Shown one piece after another: positions 22,110-33,249 of a stretch of DNA of 64,000 nt. Location: contig JBQMRP010000030.1 of assembly GCA_052174455.1 (NCBI GenBank), positions 169,020-233,019 on the forward strand, in the 5' to 3' direction. Source of the DNA: Arsenophonus sp052174455 (lineage in GTDB: Bacteria > Pseudomonadota > Gammaproteobacteria > Enterobacterales > Enterobacteriaceae). Position 1 is the first letter of the stretch, and each line of letters starts with the position of its first letter. The notes under the pieces were generated by a model. It had not been told where the DNA came from and made no database searches. It saw nothing but the letters and a program-made list of their open reading frames with translations. Both the position numbers and the translations under genes were made by a program.

Positions 22110-24285
22110 GTGAAAAGAATTATTAGCTAGTAAGCAGATAATAATTAAGTTAAATTAAAACAAAAACTAGCCTAATGAAATATCTATTTAACTATTTAGT
22201 TCTGGATTATTATTAGATCCTCGTTGTTTCATACAGCCATATTCATGGCAAAATGGTTACTTAGAGAAATGTAGTTGATGGGAAATATTATGATGGATAA
22301 AGTTTCATTCTAAGCAACTACAACACCTAAAATCATCGCTGCTCTATATAACCTAGAAAAAAGCTTTCGTCTACTTTGGATAAGTATTATGGCATCTATG
22401 AACTTGCTATTGATAAAAGGTAAGACGAGATCATATTGATGATCAGCTATGATATCTACATTCCATTAAAGAAAAAGATTTGTATTTTGTGATCCATTCA
22501 GTTAGTAGACAAAATAACTTTTTACAACAGTGGGTTTACAATTTACTAGACTTCCAGTAATGCTAAAATTCGTTATAACACTGTTTTATATCGAAGCCTT
22601 CTGTTCTTCAACTTTGATCTTTAATGTGGTATTCCCCACCACTTATCGATAAACATTGACCGGTAAAGTAGTAGGTTATTTATTTTTTTAGTAATCTTAT
22701 GATGTTTTCTCCCTCCGCTAATATCATTTTTCTTACCCCTGTTTATGGTTATCTCTTTAATACACTGTTGCAGGTGAAATATTCAGCCATCACTAGTAAT
22801 GTCCCGGTTATTTATTGCCATCTAGCAAAGTGCTTTATACAAATAAATATTGTTCATGTAGCGTTCAATAACTTTTTGGCTAACGAATATCGTAACTCAG
22901 CAGTACCTTACGGCTATTAATCTATCAGTTTATCGGAATAAGTAAATGTCGTTGAGAAAACGGATTTCGCAGCGTCTGATGATGCCATTTTGTCTTCACA
23001 TAAACAGGTTGAGCAGTTCAAGTTGCGTTAGTTATTCCATCTTACTACCATCATTTCCTAGTTTTCAGCAATGAAACTTGGCTTGGTTGTAATGCTGGTT
23101 ATCGGATCGTTTGAAGAGTTTAGTCTGCTGACTAGCGTTGTTAGCACTCGACCCCATTCGTGATTTCATTAATCAGTATTTTCAGGAAGGTTAAACCTTT
23201 CGCACCATCCTGCTGTTCTGAGTGACGATCAGTTTATGCCTTTTGCCGGGGCGAGCGTTCAATGATAACTTAAATTACTTATTAGTTTTTGTACAGTTTT
23301 TCTATTAGCGTCAGTGCACGTATAGTGGTAAAATAGCTGGCAAGGTATGATTCAAGTGTTTAATAATCTCTTATCCTTAGATATTTATGCCGGGAATGTC
23401 CGATTGGATATTTAATATCTAGACGGGTTAAATACTGATAAATATCCACTTAAAAGTGTTATTAGTTTTGTTGCTAGTATTATCTGAATAGTAAAGAAAT
23501 GGCTTATCGTGTGTCAATGTGTTAACGGATGACATCAGTAATAGCAATCATGTTCTCGGAGAGTGACAGGTTCCAGACGGTAATATAATGATAGCTGCTC
23601 TCGATAATAAAAGTATTTCTAGCGAAGTGATCTGACTTGTGGAGGATTAGTAACCTTTATCTTTATCTCATTCGTTAACAATTCAGATATAATGCCCTAG
23701 CAGACTTGGTTTAGTCATAGAGAGTAAATCTTTTGAGCTGTGATAGGTAGCTATCGGTATTGCGTCCACGCTGTTTGACGGTTTCGTGAGTTTATCTATC
23801 GTTTATACTACAGTATTATAATAAGATTGCGCACCTAACATCAGCGGACTCATCTTCAAGCGCTATTTCCATTTAGCGCAAAGATTCACATACTCCTTTT
23901 CATGCTGAAAACCCATTTAACTTACAATATAGTGTGCCAGATAATCATGCAGTCAGGCGATGAACATTAATTTAATGACCTCATATTTATCCGAATCCAG
24001 AACTATCAGATATTCAGCGGTATCGCGGCTTTTATAATCGTCAGGCAGAAAGTAAAGATAACTTCATTAAGTTAATGATTTTTTGCAATACTGGGAAAAG
24101 AAGCGGATAAGTTTCTGCGCAAATATAACGCATTGGTTGATATATGGTGAAGATACTCTGTACTAGTATAACATTCGTGTATTGGGAAAATGGCGATTTT
24201 TATTACTCAGATCGGATCATTTATTCCCAACCAATATCGGGTAATAATGGTAAAGAGGTCTAGTCCTTGCTAAGCTTTTTAGGAT
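22110..24285. pseudogene. Unassigned relics, higher GC at 22.9-24.25 kb
   Basis: 22280-22430 is copy 2 of the repeat seen at 3450. From about 22900 to 24250 the DNA is clearly less AT-rich than its surroundings and holds short plus-strand pieces: SIRDFINQYFQEG, GMIQVFNNLLSLDIYAGNVR, DGLNTDKYPLKSVISFVASI, HFNDLIFIRIQNYQIF and DKFLRKYNALVDIW. They could belong to one or more large proteins, but I cannot name the family with any confidence. The lower AT content suggests later inactivation or foreign origin such as a prophage or island. Confidence 0.35.
22280..22430 (+). repeat. Copy 2 of an unidentified shared sequence
   Basis: Resembles 3450-3588, with TATGGCATCTATGAACTTGC as the best-matched segment. 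A conceptual frame reads KIIAALYNLEKSFRLLWISI. Unlike copy 1 it is not cut by an IS256 element on its right. Confidence 0.4.
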
Positions 24286-24291
24286 TGAGTT

Positions 24292-25650
24292 ATTAACAAA
24301 TTAGTGTATGCAGTCAGGATACAATTCCATCCTGATTCTTCATAAATCTATTCTCTCTCCTTAAGTTAGACGTTATTTACCATCAAAGTCAAACAGATAA
24401 ATCTATTTAGTAGCTTTCAGTTTTTCTTAGCAGATGGATAAGGATTTAATAGCATTGGAAGGATTGTTTTTCGAACCATAGCGCTTCGCATTTCGGTTTG
24501 ATAGTCTCTCTGTCTCAGAAGCTGATTTAATCAGATTTTATGTTCTTATGATTTCAGTACACTAATGAGAAGTTGTAGAATACCAGCGTTTTTATCGACC
24601 TTTCTCCAGTTTCTTCATCTCTGAAAAATACACTGAAAACCTTACTAATAAAACATCAAAGGCTTTATTAGTAGTATCGAGACTTTCTGCTAGCGCCTCC
24701 GCAGCTCACCTTAACTTTCGCTTATATACCTTTGGAAAAGGAAGCTAGCACATCAGTTATTTTGTGTATTAAGTAGCATTAATCTTGCATATCCAGGAAT
24801 ATTTTGCCATTGCATTCCAAAACTAAGGACCCCATCTTCATAGGAAGAACCTGGGAGATTCGGTTAAGTCCTCGTGCTCACAAGCCATTAGAAGTTAAGT
24901 CCAGTTCGATTCTGACTATCGATAACCATTTTCAATTACAACGAGCTTTCTACCATCCATATAATAACGATGATAACAAGCAATAAGAAAAGGCGATCAA
25001 ATTGCTTGACAGAGCGCATATACCATTAGAACACAAATAAACGTAGCGTGGTATCACTTAAATTATGAAAGTACTACATTGCCAATGCTTTTTTAAGGTA
25101 TTGTTATTTCAGTCTGCTGATGGAACTTGGCAAGATATACCATTTGCTTTTCATCGAAAAGCCACTCAGGAGTTCGTAAAAATCTCCGGTGGAGATAACC
25201 TAACAGATACAAGCCATGTTCGCAACTCTTCGTCACTTTGCGTGTATTTTATATAAGGCGGTAGCAATGGAGCTCTTAAAGGATATTCTGTTGCCGCTGC
25301 AATCCCTGACCTTAGGCACTTTAGCCTCAATATTGCTAATACCAATTTGTATGGGTTCACTGTAGCAAAATCATTATGATCGACAGAATTGGTGATCGTA
25401 GATAAGGTGGTGTTTAGTATGTTATTCACTATAGCTTCGAGCTTCCGCATCAACAGTAGTGTCTATCAACTAACTGTTAACATTATGGATGAGTTTATAA
25501 AAGAGATTAGAGATAATCTCCTAATCTATCAGATATCTGAGTAGATTTTTTTTAAAGTATATAATATCAATGTTATTGAAATTATTTGTAAAATTAATTG
25601 CAATAGATAGCACCTCTACCATCTTAAAAACCTATACTACAGAAATAAGA
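24292..25650 (-). mobile_element. IS256-family relic, near full length
   Basis: The left terminal block AAATTAGTGTATGCAGTCAG and the right block CCTATACTACAGAAATAAGA bound a 1.36-kb copy. The interior around 25110-25260 aligns closely with 40985-41120. A 95-codon minus-strand frame at 25166-25453 is a surviving fragment of transposase sequence including NHNDF-like and LRLKCLRS blocks. It is not functional. Confidence 0.8.
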
Positions 25651-27000
25651 ATATTCCTATGCTACCTCACGGAGATGAGGATATCAACTTATCTGAATAT
25701 CTTCAGGAGTAATCCCAATCATTTCATCAATACTATATTCGTATCTTTGATAACGGAAATCAAGCAGATTTTTTAATAAATTAGATTTTAGTGCTACTCG
25801 CATCGATAATTGATGAGTATGATTTTTTACATGAATTGCCAACATATTATGGCGGTAATGGCAATCACGGTTTATAACTTAGTTTCTAATGATTATTTGT
25901 AATCCTTGAAAATTAAAATAACACAGATGAGCAATAGTTATTATTTGACTTGAATAAGTTATATATTTTAAAAAAAACATATAGCCAATAAAATTGAATT
26001 TTTTTGAATTATAGATGATTTTATATATTTCTGGTATTAAATAAATAATATAAAAAGAAAATAAACTATGGATAGAAAAGAAATAGATCCTTTCTTAAAA
26101 AAAAATCTAAAGAAATAGTCGTTGAGTAACTCAAATGCTAATATATCTCAAAACCTATACAAAAATATCAACGGAATTGAAAATTAATCGTTCAATAATT
26201 AATAATTATATTAAGAGAGGCTTAAGACCGAGTGTTAATATTCTTAAGAAATTGTATTAGCAAATATAGGCGTTGAATAGTTGATAAGTAGTTCTATTGA
26301 ATCAATAAATTAGAAAACATTCAATAAATAAGATCACTCACAGGAGAGGAATCTCTCCCCCCCCTATCTATGTACACAAAAAATTCTAACAATTTTTTAG
26401 AGGCACTAGAACCACGAGAACCTGCTCAACTAGCTAAATTTCTTAGTAGAAATAGTGTTGTCTACTTAGTAGAATTGATTGATCTAGAGAAAATTAATCC
26501 CTTTAAAACTTGAAAGTAGATAGAAAATGAATAACTTTACATATGGATTTTATATTATAAGGATAATTTATAGAGATTTTATTCAAAATTGAAATCAATA
26601 CTACTGAAATTATTTCAGAAGCAGACTGCTATAATCGTAATATTACGAGCTAAAGCCTAAATATGAATCAATCTCGTAAAAGTAAAAATACTTAAATGGG
26701 ATTAAAGCTTAACTTGTATTAGTATAAAGTATATTACTTCTATATTAAGAAGTATTTATTTTTTTAATCATTGATATCAAATTAGAAAATCGCTTCTAAC
26801 CTTAATAAATCCAATAAGTTCCCGACAATTTCCGGATATTTCAATAAGTATTAAATAAATTACTTCTCATAAATACCGAAATGGTTTAGGCTAGATTTTC
26901 AGCATTTATTAGATTTGCTACATTGACAAGTGAATTATATTAGAATGATTGTAAAATACAAATGGTTTTATATTCTTAATATATTAAGTGCAGATTTCTA
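25651..27000. pseudogene. AT-rich relic, possible phage-type repressor piece
   Basis: At about 26040-26330 the plus strand shows MDRKEIDPFLKK and then, in shifted frames, INRSIINNYIKRGLRPSVN and a later WLISS-like end. That resembles the helix-turn-helix region of Cro/CI-type regulators. At 26350-26510 NNFLEALEPREPAQLAKFLS is read; I do not recognise it. The gltA gene that precedes sdhC divergently in enterics was not found here. Confidence 0.3.
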
Positions 27001-27004
27001 TCGA

Positions 27005-28390
27005 GTTATTCCTATTTTGGTGTGTAGTATTTTGAAAATGTAGCGTATTCTGCTGATTGCTTTCGTGTATGATTTCAACAACAGAAAAACGCTATGTCAT
27101 AAAAGTCTACCATATAAATGTCCATAAAACTAGATATTACCGTAACTTCTTACATGAACTTATCTGAGATTAATGTTGCCAGGTAAGCTAATAGGTACCG
27201 CTGTTGAGGCGAAACTTTAAGCGATGTTGCGCAATATACTCAACGCTGCCTTGTCTATGAATATTTATGCTGTTATCCATAATGGTTATTTACCAAAGTG
27301 AACCATGTAACTGGTATTGACGATGTTGAGATTAAAGTGTCTAAGGTTAGGGATCGCAACAGCAACAGAATGTTTTTCAATAGCTTGGTTGCACCGAATT
27401 ATTTGAAACGTGTAAAAATTTCGAAGAATTACTCTTCTGCTTTCCATACCCGCGAGATGTAATTTATCGGGGATTTTTACGAAGCTCTGGGAAGTTCTTT
27501 GTAAAAAATTATAGGCCTATCTGAACTATCATAAGCAAGCTGAAACAGTAATAGCTTAAATAGCGCAGGCAATATAGTACTTGCGTGATTTAGTGATACG
27601 CCTAATATTTATTTCTGTTCCGATGACATTATAACCGTACTATAAGATAAATTAATTGATTTTGCTTGTTTGCTCATTATTGGTGCCACTGAACATGGAT
27701 GTAAAGAGCTCATTGCAGTAGAAGATGTTTATCAAAAGTTAGAAGCGAACTGGATATAACTTTTAGATAGCCGTAAGTAAGTAGATTAACTGTATTCTTT
27801 AAGTTTGTTATGGAAGACGGTGTCATTTTTAGAATCTAATTACAAAGGATATTCCTTGACATGTCGTATAACCTAATTGAGTATATAAAACAGCTCATCC
27901 ACTACTTTTACTCGCTAAAGGTATGCAACACTGAAAATTAAGACTAAGAGCTATAGGAAGTTTATCTACCAGAAAGACATGATACCGATAATAAACCCCT
28001 TTATGTTTTATTGGAAAGAAGATTTCAGTAAATCTTTTGCAAGATGAAGAAGTTGGAGAAAGATTGAAAAGAGTTCTTGGTATTCTGCGATTTTCGTCAG
28101 CGCACTGGGCATCATAAGAACGAGGAATCCAATTGAGTTGATTTTTGCGTTAGTGAGGCTATGAAACTGACGTATGAACCACTGCACTTGAAGAAAAAAC
28201 TTTTTCAATTGCATTGAATCTGCTCTAGTTTGTTCAGAAAAACTAAAATCGGTTACATGGAGTTTGATCTATTTACCTATGGTAAATGGTAATAAGCAAT
28301 ATCTCATTTAAGAATAGAGAATAGATTTACAAAGTATTAGAATGCAATGAATTTATTAAATATTAGATTTCTAATAACTTGTCAAATTAT
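27005..28390 (+). mobile_element. IS256-family relic, full length
   Basis: The plus strand reads, in order, VRDRNSNRMFFNSLVAPNYL, GDFYEALGSSL, LLIIGATEHGCKELIAVEDV and IIRTRNPIELIFALVRL. These match the conserved segments of IS256-type transposases (IGV-EHGRKEL-AVEDG and IRTTNPIES-FATVR). The left end TTTTGGTGTGTAGTATTTTG and right end ATATTAGATTTCTAATAACT carry the family's terminal repeats. Stops and frameshifts are numerous. It lies just upstream of the sdhC relic, where the sdh promoter would be. Confidence 0.85.
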
Positions 28391-28695
28391 ATTATCAATT
28401 TAATGACCGATATTTAAATCGTGATCATACTTGCTGTTCAAGATAAATTTATCTAAGTAAAATGTGCTATAATTGCAATTGGAATATGAAGATCACATAT
28501 ACTGCAAACTAGGTTTTCAGAGTAACCTCGTGCTAGGAGGAATAGCAAGCGTTAATGAATAAAAACTTTTGTCAATATCTTATTAATTAATTTATAAACT
28601 TAGTTGTACTTTATTTATTACAATCGCTGTTTGATTTCTACTCTAAAATCTAATCAGGAGTGGAAAAATAATAAAGAGCTGTATGGGAATAAATT

Positions 28696-29045
28696 ATGAA
28701 GAAACAAAGATTTATTAATCTTAAATTGCAGATGATTTATTTTCCGACTCCTACAATAGCTTTGATTTAACAATGTGTTTTTAACGTTATTACCTTTAAT
28801 GAAGTTGGTATTTTATTATGCCTTTTCACTGAAAAGTTTTAATCTATTATAGAATTATAAGTGCTTTTTCATAAAATTTATTATTTAGGCCGTATTGACT
28901 GCACTGAAATACTATTTTTATGGCAGTATTTGTTATATGTCAATAGGTTTTGCTTTTATTGATGAGAGTTTTTGTAAGGGATACTGTTTCAGCGGATAGG
29001 TGGATTTATTATTACCACTATTTTCTTGAAATTATAGGAGTTTTT
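28696..29045 (+). pseudogene. sdhC: Succinate dehydrogenase cytochrome b556 (sdhC) relic
   Basis: SdhC is the membrane anchor that binds haem and ubiquinone in complex II. From an ATG at 28696, MKKQRFINLKLQMIYFPTPT aligns with the VKKQRPVNLDLQTIRFPITA start. VITFNEVGILLCLF aligns with VITFVAVGILLWLL. After this, stops and shifts accumulate while hydrophobic segments remain visible. It is followed by sdhD, sdhA and sdhB relics in operon order. Confidence 0.85.
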
Positions 29046-29047
29046 GT

Positions 29048-29395
29048 ATAGTAGTTAAGGCATCAATATTTAATTTGCACTGTGGACTTATAGTGCATTG
29101 GCTACTATACTTTTGCACATCTCTACCATTATTATTACTTTTTACATTTTTTATATTATCAGTTTTATTATTACAATTGAGTTAAAATACACTATTTAGT
29201 AAGTGTTTTATGTTTGTTCAATAAAAATTTGAATTTTTATTTCCATCTTATATCCATGCCTGGATAGATTTATGTCATGTATTAACAAATTATGTTAAGT
29301 CAATTGCATTGCAATTGTTATTATTATAACTAACTTTTATAGTTATAATAACTTTATAATATATAGAACAATAGTAGTGTGTAGGAAGCGCGGCG
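29048..29395 (+). pseudogene. sdhD: Succinate dehydrogenase membrane anchor (sdhD) relic
   Basis: Two blocks identify it: a hydrophobic run ending LFTFFILSVLLLQ in the place of VLTLYIIYMVGFF, and YIHAWIDLCHVLTNYVKSIA followed by LQLLL, matching [24 protein letters not shown]. Frameshifts and stops separate them. It lies between the sdhC and sdhA relics. Confidence 0.85.
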
Positions 29396-29398
29396 TAA

Positions 29399-32220
29399 AT
29401 GAAATTACCAGTAACGAGTTTGATGCAGTTGTTATTGATGCTGAATGCGAATAGAATTGCAAATTTTTAGTTAGATTTAAAGTATGTATTAATTTTAAAG
29501 TTTTTCCAATATATTCATACATGTATATTTGCTCATAGGAGGCGGGTTACCATTTCGTTAGGGGAACTCATGAAGCTAATTATCGATGGCATATGTATGA
29601 TATCAGCCAAAAGCTCTGATTATATACGAATCAGATTACTATTGAGTACATGTGTAAAACTTGACCTGATAGCCAACACTAAACTTAATCGTATGGGGTT
29701 AGCGTTTTCAGATTTAGATAATGGTTGTATATATCAACGTCCATTTAGTAACGGAAAAATTTTGCTGCTATGTAAACAGATTACAGCATAGCAGTAGATA
29801 GAATTAGCATCCCTTTTACGCACTCTTTCTTTAAATAAACGAATTTAAAACTATTTAACGATTTTTAAAATGCTATTCAATTAATTTAATTAAAATTAAG
29901 ATGATGGGATAATTGGTTGTACAAAATTGTATATGGAATTCGATGATGTCGTTTATTTAAAAGCTAAAGCTATTATTCCTGCGACAGGTAGCGAGGGAAG
30001 GATTTATCAGTTAACAATTAATGCGCATACTAATGCTAGTATGCGGTGTTGGAGTAGCCGGATGGCAGATATTCTATTGCAGGATATGGAATATGGAACA
30101 ATTTAATTTAACTGGAAATGCTGGTGTGAATATAATTAGTGATAGGAGGGATGTTGAGAAAGAAGGTGGTTATTTACTTAAAATAGATGGTATCACTTTA
30201 TGGAGCGTTATTAATAAAATGCAAAAGATTTAGTTGATTTATAATGTTATTGTTTAATCAATTATAATGATCCCGAGAAGGTGTAGAGGATTTGATGGCT
30301 TCTGTGAACTACATGTAAATTTAACTGAATCATTTATGTAAAGAAATGTTGAAGTTATGATTATCTTGTATTCTTGAATCATCCAAAATTATTGTTCAAT
30401 TTTAATCCAATTAAAGAGTTTATCCTCTTATTCTTGCTTGCATTATATGATGAGTGGAATTTTAATTAAAGTAACCAGACAGATATTAATGATTAATGAA
30501 AAGATGAAGATGTTATGATCCCAGGATTATTTACTATTGGTGTTAGTGAAATTGCTTTTGTTTCTATTTATAGAAACAGAAGGTTTGCGTGGAAACTTAT
30601 TACTTGATTTAGTGGTATTCTGATGTTATGAGAGATCATATCTAAAACAATCTTTACTGGAACAAATCTCAATCTGAGATACCAGTTAATCTGATATTAA
30701 TGCAGTATTAATGCGTTTAAATCGCTTAGATAATACAGCTATCTTGCAAAGATTGTTGATAAAAATTCTTATGCTGTTATGAGTAATTTTCGCTGAAAAG
30801 TTGCTACGAAAAAGCAACTAGTTATACAGATCAAAGAGATTCTCTCCTCACTCCATGCCAACATGAAAGCTGTTTCTCAGTAGTTGGCTCGGAGACAATC
30901 TGTCGAGTAATGTTGATTTATTTGTTTAAACAACTAATTGCACTTTAATTTGCTTCATATTGTTACAGTGAACATGTTAACCGCTGGAAATACTCATTAG
31001 AGTTGTATAGTAATATCTCGAGTAATATTTCGTTGCGAAATCCTCGATCGCAAGAAAAGATTTAATAATCTTACTAAATGTCTTCTGATAAAGCTATATT
31101 ACAGGGATAAATGATTTAATTATCTATAATGTATCTTGAATAGATTGATTTTACGGGGAGTCAACAAAAACAAACAGCTATTAATTTAAAAACAGCGTTT
31201 ATATAGGCATTATTGTTTTTTTCTTTAGTAGCGGACAGCTAACATAAATGCCTAAATGATATTATTAAACTAATAAAATATTTTTCTAATCCATGATATG
31301 GAAACGTTACTTTTCATATAGAAAAACTAGAAACCGCGGGAAAGGAATGAGACAAAAAGAAAAAACAAATTGCACGGTCTTAATCAACAGAAATAGACAG
31401 AAATCATTGTAACCGATGAGATTTTGAAGAGTTTAATGCAGAATGTATTAGTTATTTTCTTAAGACAATTATCTACAAAGAGTCCATCCTTTGCTTGGAT
31501 AGAGCTAAATAGTACAAAATTTTTGCCAGGAAGCATGAAATTAATCATAATTATCTAATTGGTTGGAAGCTCTAAATTTATTGGTAAGAAATTTTACATT
31601 TAAATTCTGAACAGTTATTTTCCCTGATCAGAAGGATGGTTGAATAGATTTCATGGTATAGGATTTTTATTACCGAATTATCTGGCCTGGAGAAGATTGT
31701 TTGAATCTTCAATAATTGAAATATAAAGTCGTCTACGAATTTGCTCTATAAGCAAAGCATCAACTTTTGCTAATTATAGCTGATAATACATATAGTAGTG
31801 AAAATCAACTGGAAATATGTAAAGCATTACAAGATTGTATTCAAGATAATTTTCTGTTTTTTATTTTCCGTAAAAGGAAATATCGATGGCTGAAGATTTT
31901 AGAAGAATTAAAGTAATTCCTGAACGTTTGAAGGCACCTTTTTGGATTATGCTTCATGCGAATTTAATACTAAACACATTAAATATGTAGAGCTAGATAG
32001 TTTAATAGAAAGAATCTTTGCAACAATAGAATCTACAAATTTTTGTACTGAAAGTTGAAGCATATAGTCGCTTTTGACCACCCTGATCGTAATAATATAA
32101 ATTAGTTATCTCATACGCTATATTTTTCTATAGTATGGAGCTATGACTATGACTCGCCAAGCAGTTAATATACAACCTGAACTACGTGATTCTTTCTCAC
32201 CTAAAATACGTACTTATTAA
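29399..32220 (+). pseudogene. sdhA: Succinate dehydrogenase flavoprotein (sdhA) relic, split by IS1595
   Basis: SdhA oxidises succinate using covalently bound FAD. The start MKLPVTSLMQLLL corresponds to MKLPVREFDAVVIG after a shift. Later blocks are SSDYIRIR, LAFSDLDNGCIYQRPFSNGK (PFSRLDDGRIYQRPFGGQ), EGGYLLKIDG, PGLFTIGVSEIAFVS (PGLFAVGEIACVS), MRLNRLDNT, ENQLEICKALQDCIQDNF, and the end PELRDSFSPKIRTY. An IS1595 copy interrupts it at 30745-31795, after the MRLNRLDNT block. Many stops and indels are present as well. The gene is dead twice over but still traceable from first to last codon. Confidence 0.95.
30745..31795 (+). mobile_element. IS1595-family relic inserted in sdhA
   Basis: Plus strand. 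The left part aligns with 9995 and 49485 (TTATACAGATCAAAGAGATT block, then the zinc-ribbon region). The C-terminal part, in broken frames, gives a LPNYLAWRRLFESSTIE-like end typical of this transposase group. sdhA coding blocks resume right after it, so its limits are fairly well defined. It is not functional. Confidence 0.8.
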
Positions 32221-32256
32221 TGCGTAGGATTAATAGTGTTGCGGAGAGATTAGATT

Positions 32257-32976
32257 ATGAAAAAAAATTTCTATTTATCGTTATAATACAGACGTCGATA
32301 ATATGCCACGTATACAAGACTACAATTTTACATTTTGCTGAAAAGCGTGACATGATGTTGCTGGATCTTTTAAATGTAATTAAAAGAAAATATTCTACTT
32401 TAGAATTTCGTTGTTTTTGTAGTAAAAACGTTTATGGATTTAATGGGTTAAATATCAATAGTAAAAATAACTTGGTCTGTATGACACCATTGTCAGATTT
32501 GTTTTGTAATAAAAAAGATTGTTGTTTTCCCTTACTTTAGGCTTACCAGTTATTCGAGATTTACTTGTTGATATGATCAAATTTATACTTAGTATTAAAA
32601 TTCTCCTCATCATTAATTATGCAATAATTCACCTGATTATGAGTATTTATAGAACTCCTGCATACCTGCATAACTAAAAAATTGGATTGTTTATATGAGT
32701 GTATTTTTTGTTCTTAATGTTAATCTTATATTCAGAATTTTGCTGAAATCCGAGTAAATTATTGACAATGGTGGTTTATTAGCTGCTTATCGTTTTTAAT
32801 TGATAGTTTCGGGATACTAAAATTGATATCAAATTAGATAATTTAAATGATGCTTTTAGTATATTTGCTGTCATAGCATTATGCATTGTATCAGTGTTTG
32901 TTGGAAAGGTTTGAATCTAACTAAAATTATTAATCAGATTAAATCGATGTTATTAAAACATAGTTACTATATTTAG
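32257..32976 (+). pseudogene. sdhB: Succinate dehydrogenase iron-sulfur subunit (sdhB) relic
   Basis: SdhB carries the three Fe-S clusters linking SdhA to the membrane anchors. An ATG at 32257 is followed by eight A residues and then, one frame off, SIYRYNTDVDNMPRIQDYNF, so a poly-A indel probably broke the start. A further shift leads to EKRDMMLLDLLNVIKRKY, GFNGLNINSKNNLVCMTPLS and GLPVIRDLLVDM. Near the end come LDNLNDAFSIF and NQIKSMLLKHSYYI before TAG. Cysteines of the second and third clusters are partly replaced. It is the least eroded of the four sdh genes. Confidence 0.95.
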
Positions 32977-33067
32977 TAAAAATTTCTGTAATTAAATATT
33001 ATGAAAAATAAAAAAATAGAAACTATTATTTTAAATAATATTTATTTTGTGTAGTTAAAATTATAGT

Positions 33068-33110
33068 AATAACCTTTTAAAAACCGGCTGCCGGTTTTTA
33101 AAAGGTTATT
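33068..33110. terminator. Perfect 20-bp inverted repeat before sucA
   Basis: AATAACCTTTTAAAAACCGG (33068-33087) and its exact reverse complement (33091-33110) flank a CTG loop. The CCGG at the apex is notable in such AT-rich DNA. It lies between the dead sdhB and the live sucA, 140 bases before the sucA start. It could be a bidirectional terminator that isolates suc from decayed upstream DNA, or a transcript-stabilising hairpin. Confidence 0.6.
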
Positions 33111-33181
33111 ATAATAAGCAGAATTTAATAAAGGCCTGCTTTATTGATAATCGTGCATAAAATACATTCAAAGAATCTTTA

Positions 33182-33211
33182 TTGAAAACCGTCTATATAA
33201 AAAGTGATATT
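33182..33211 (+). promoter_or_regulatory. Candidate sucA promoter
   Basis: TTGAAA at 33182-33187 and GATATT at 33206-33211 are 18 bases apart and lie 38 bases before the sucA start. Since the upstream sdh genes are dead and a hairpin intervenes, sucAB would need its own promoter. Confidence 0.35.
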
Positions 33212-33249
33212 GTTAACTACGACGAAAACTAAAACCTAAAGGGATCACA

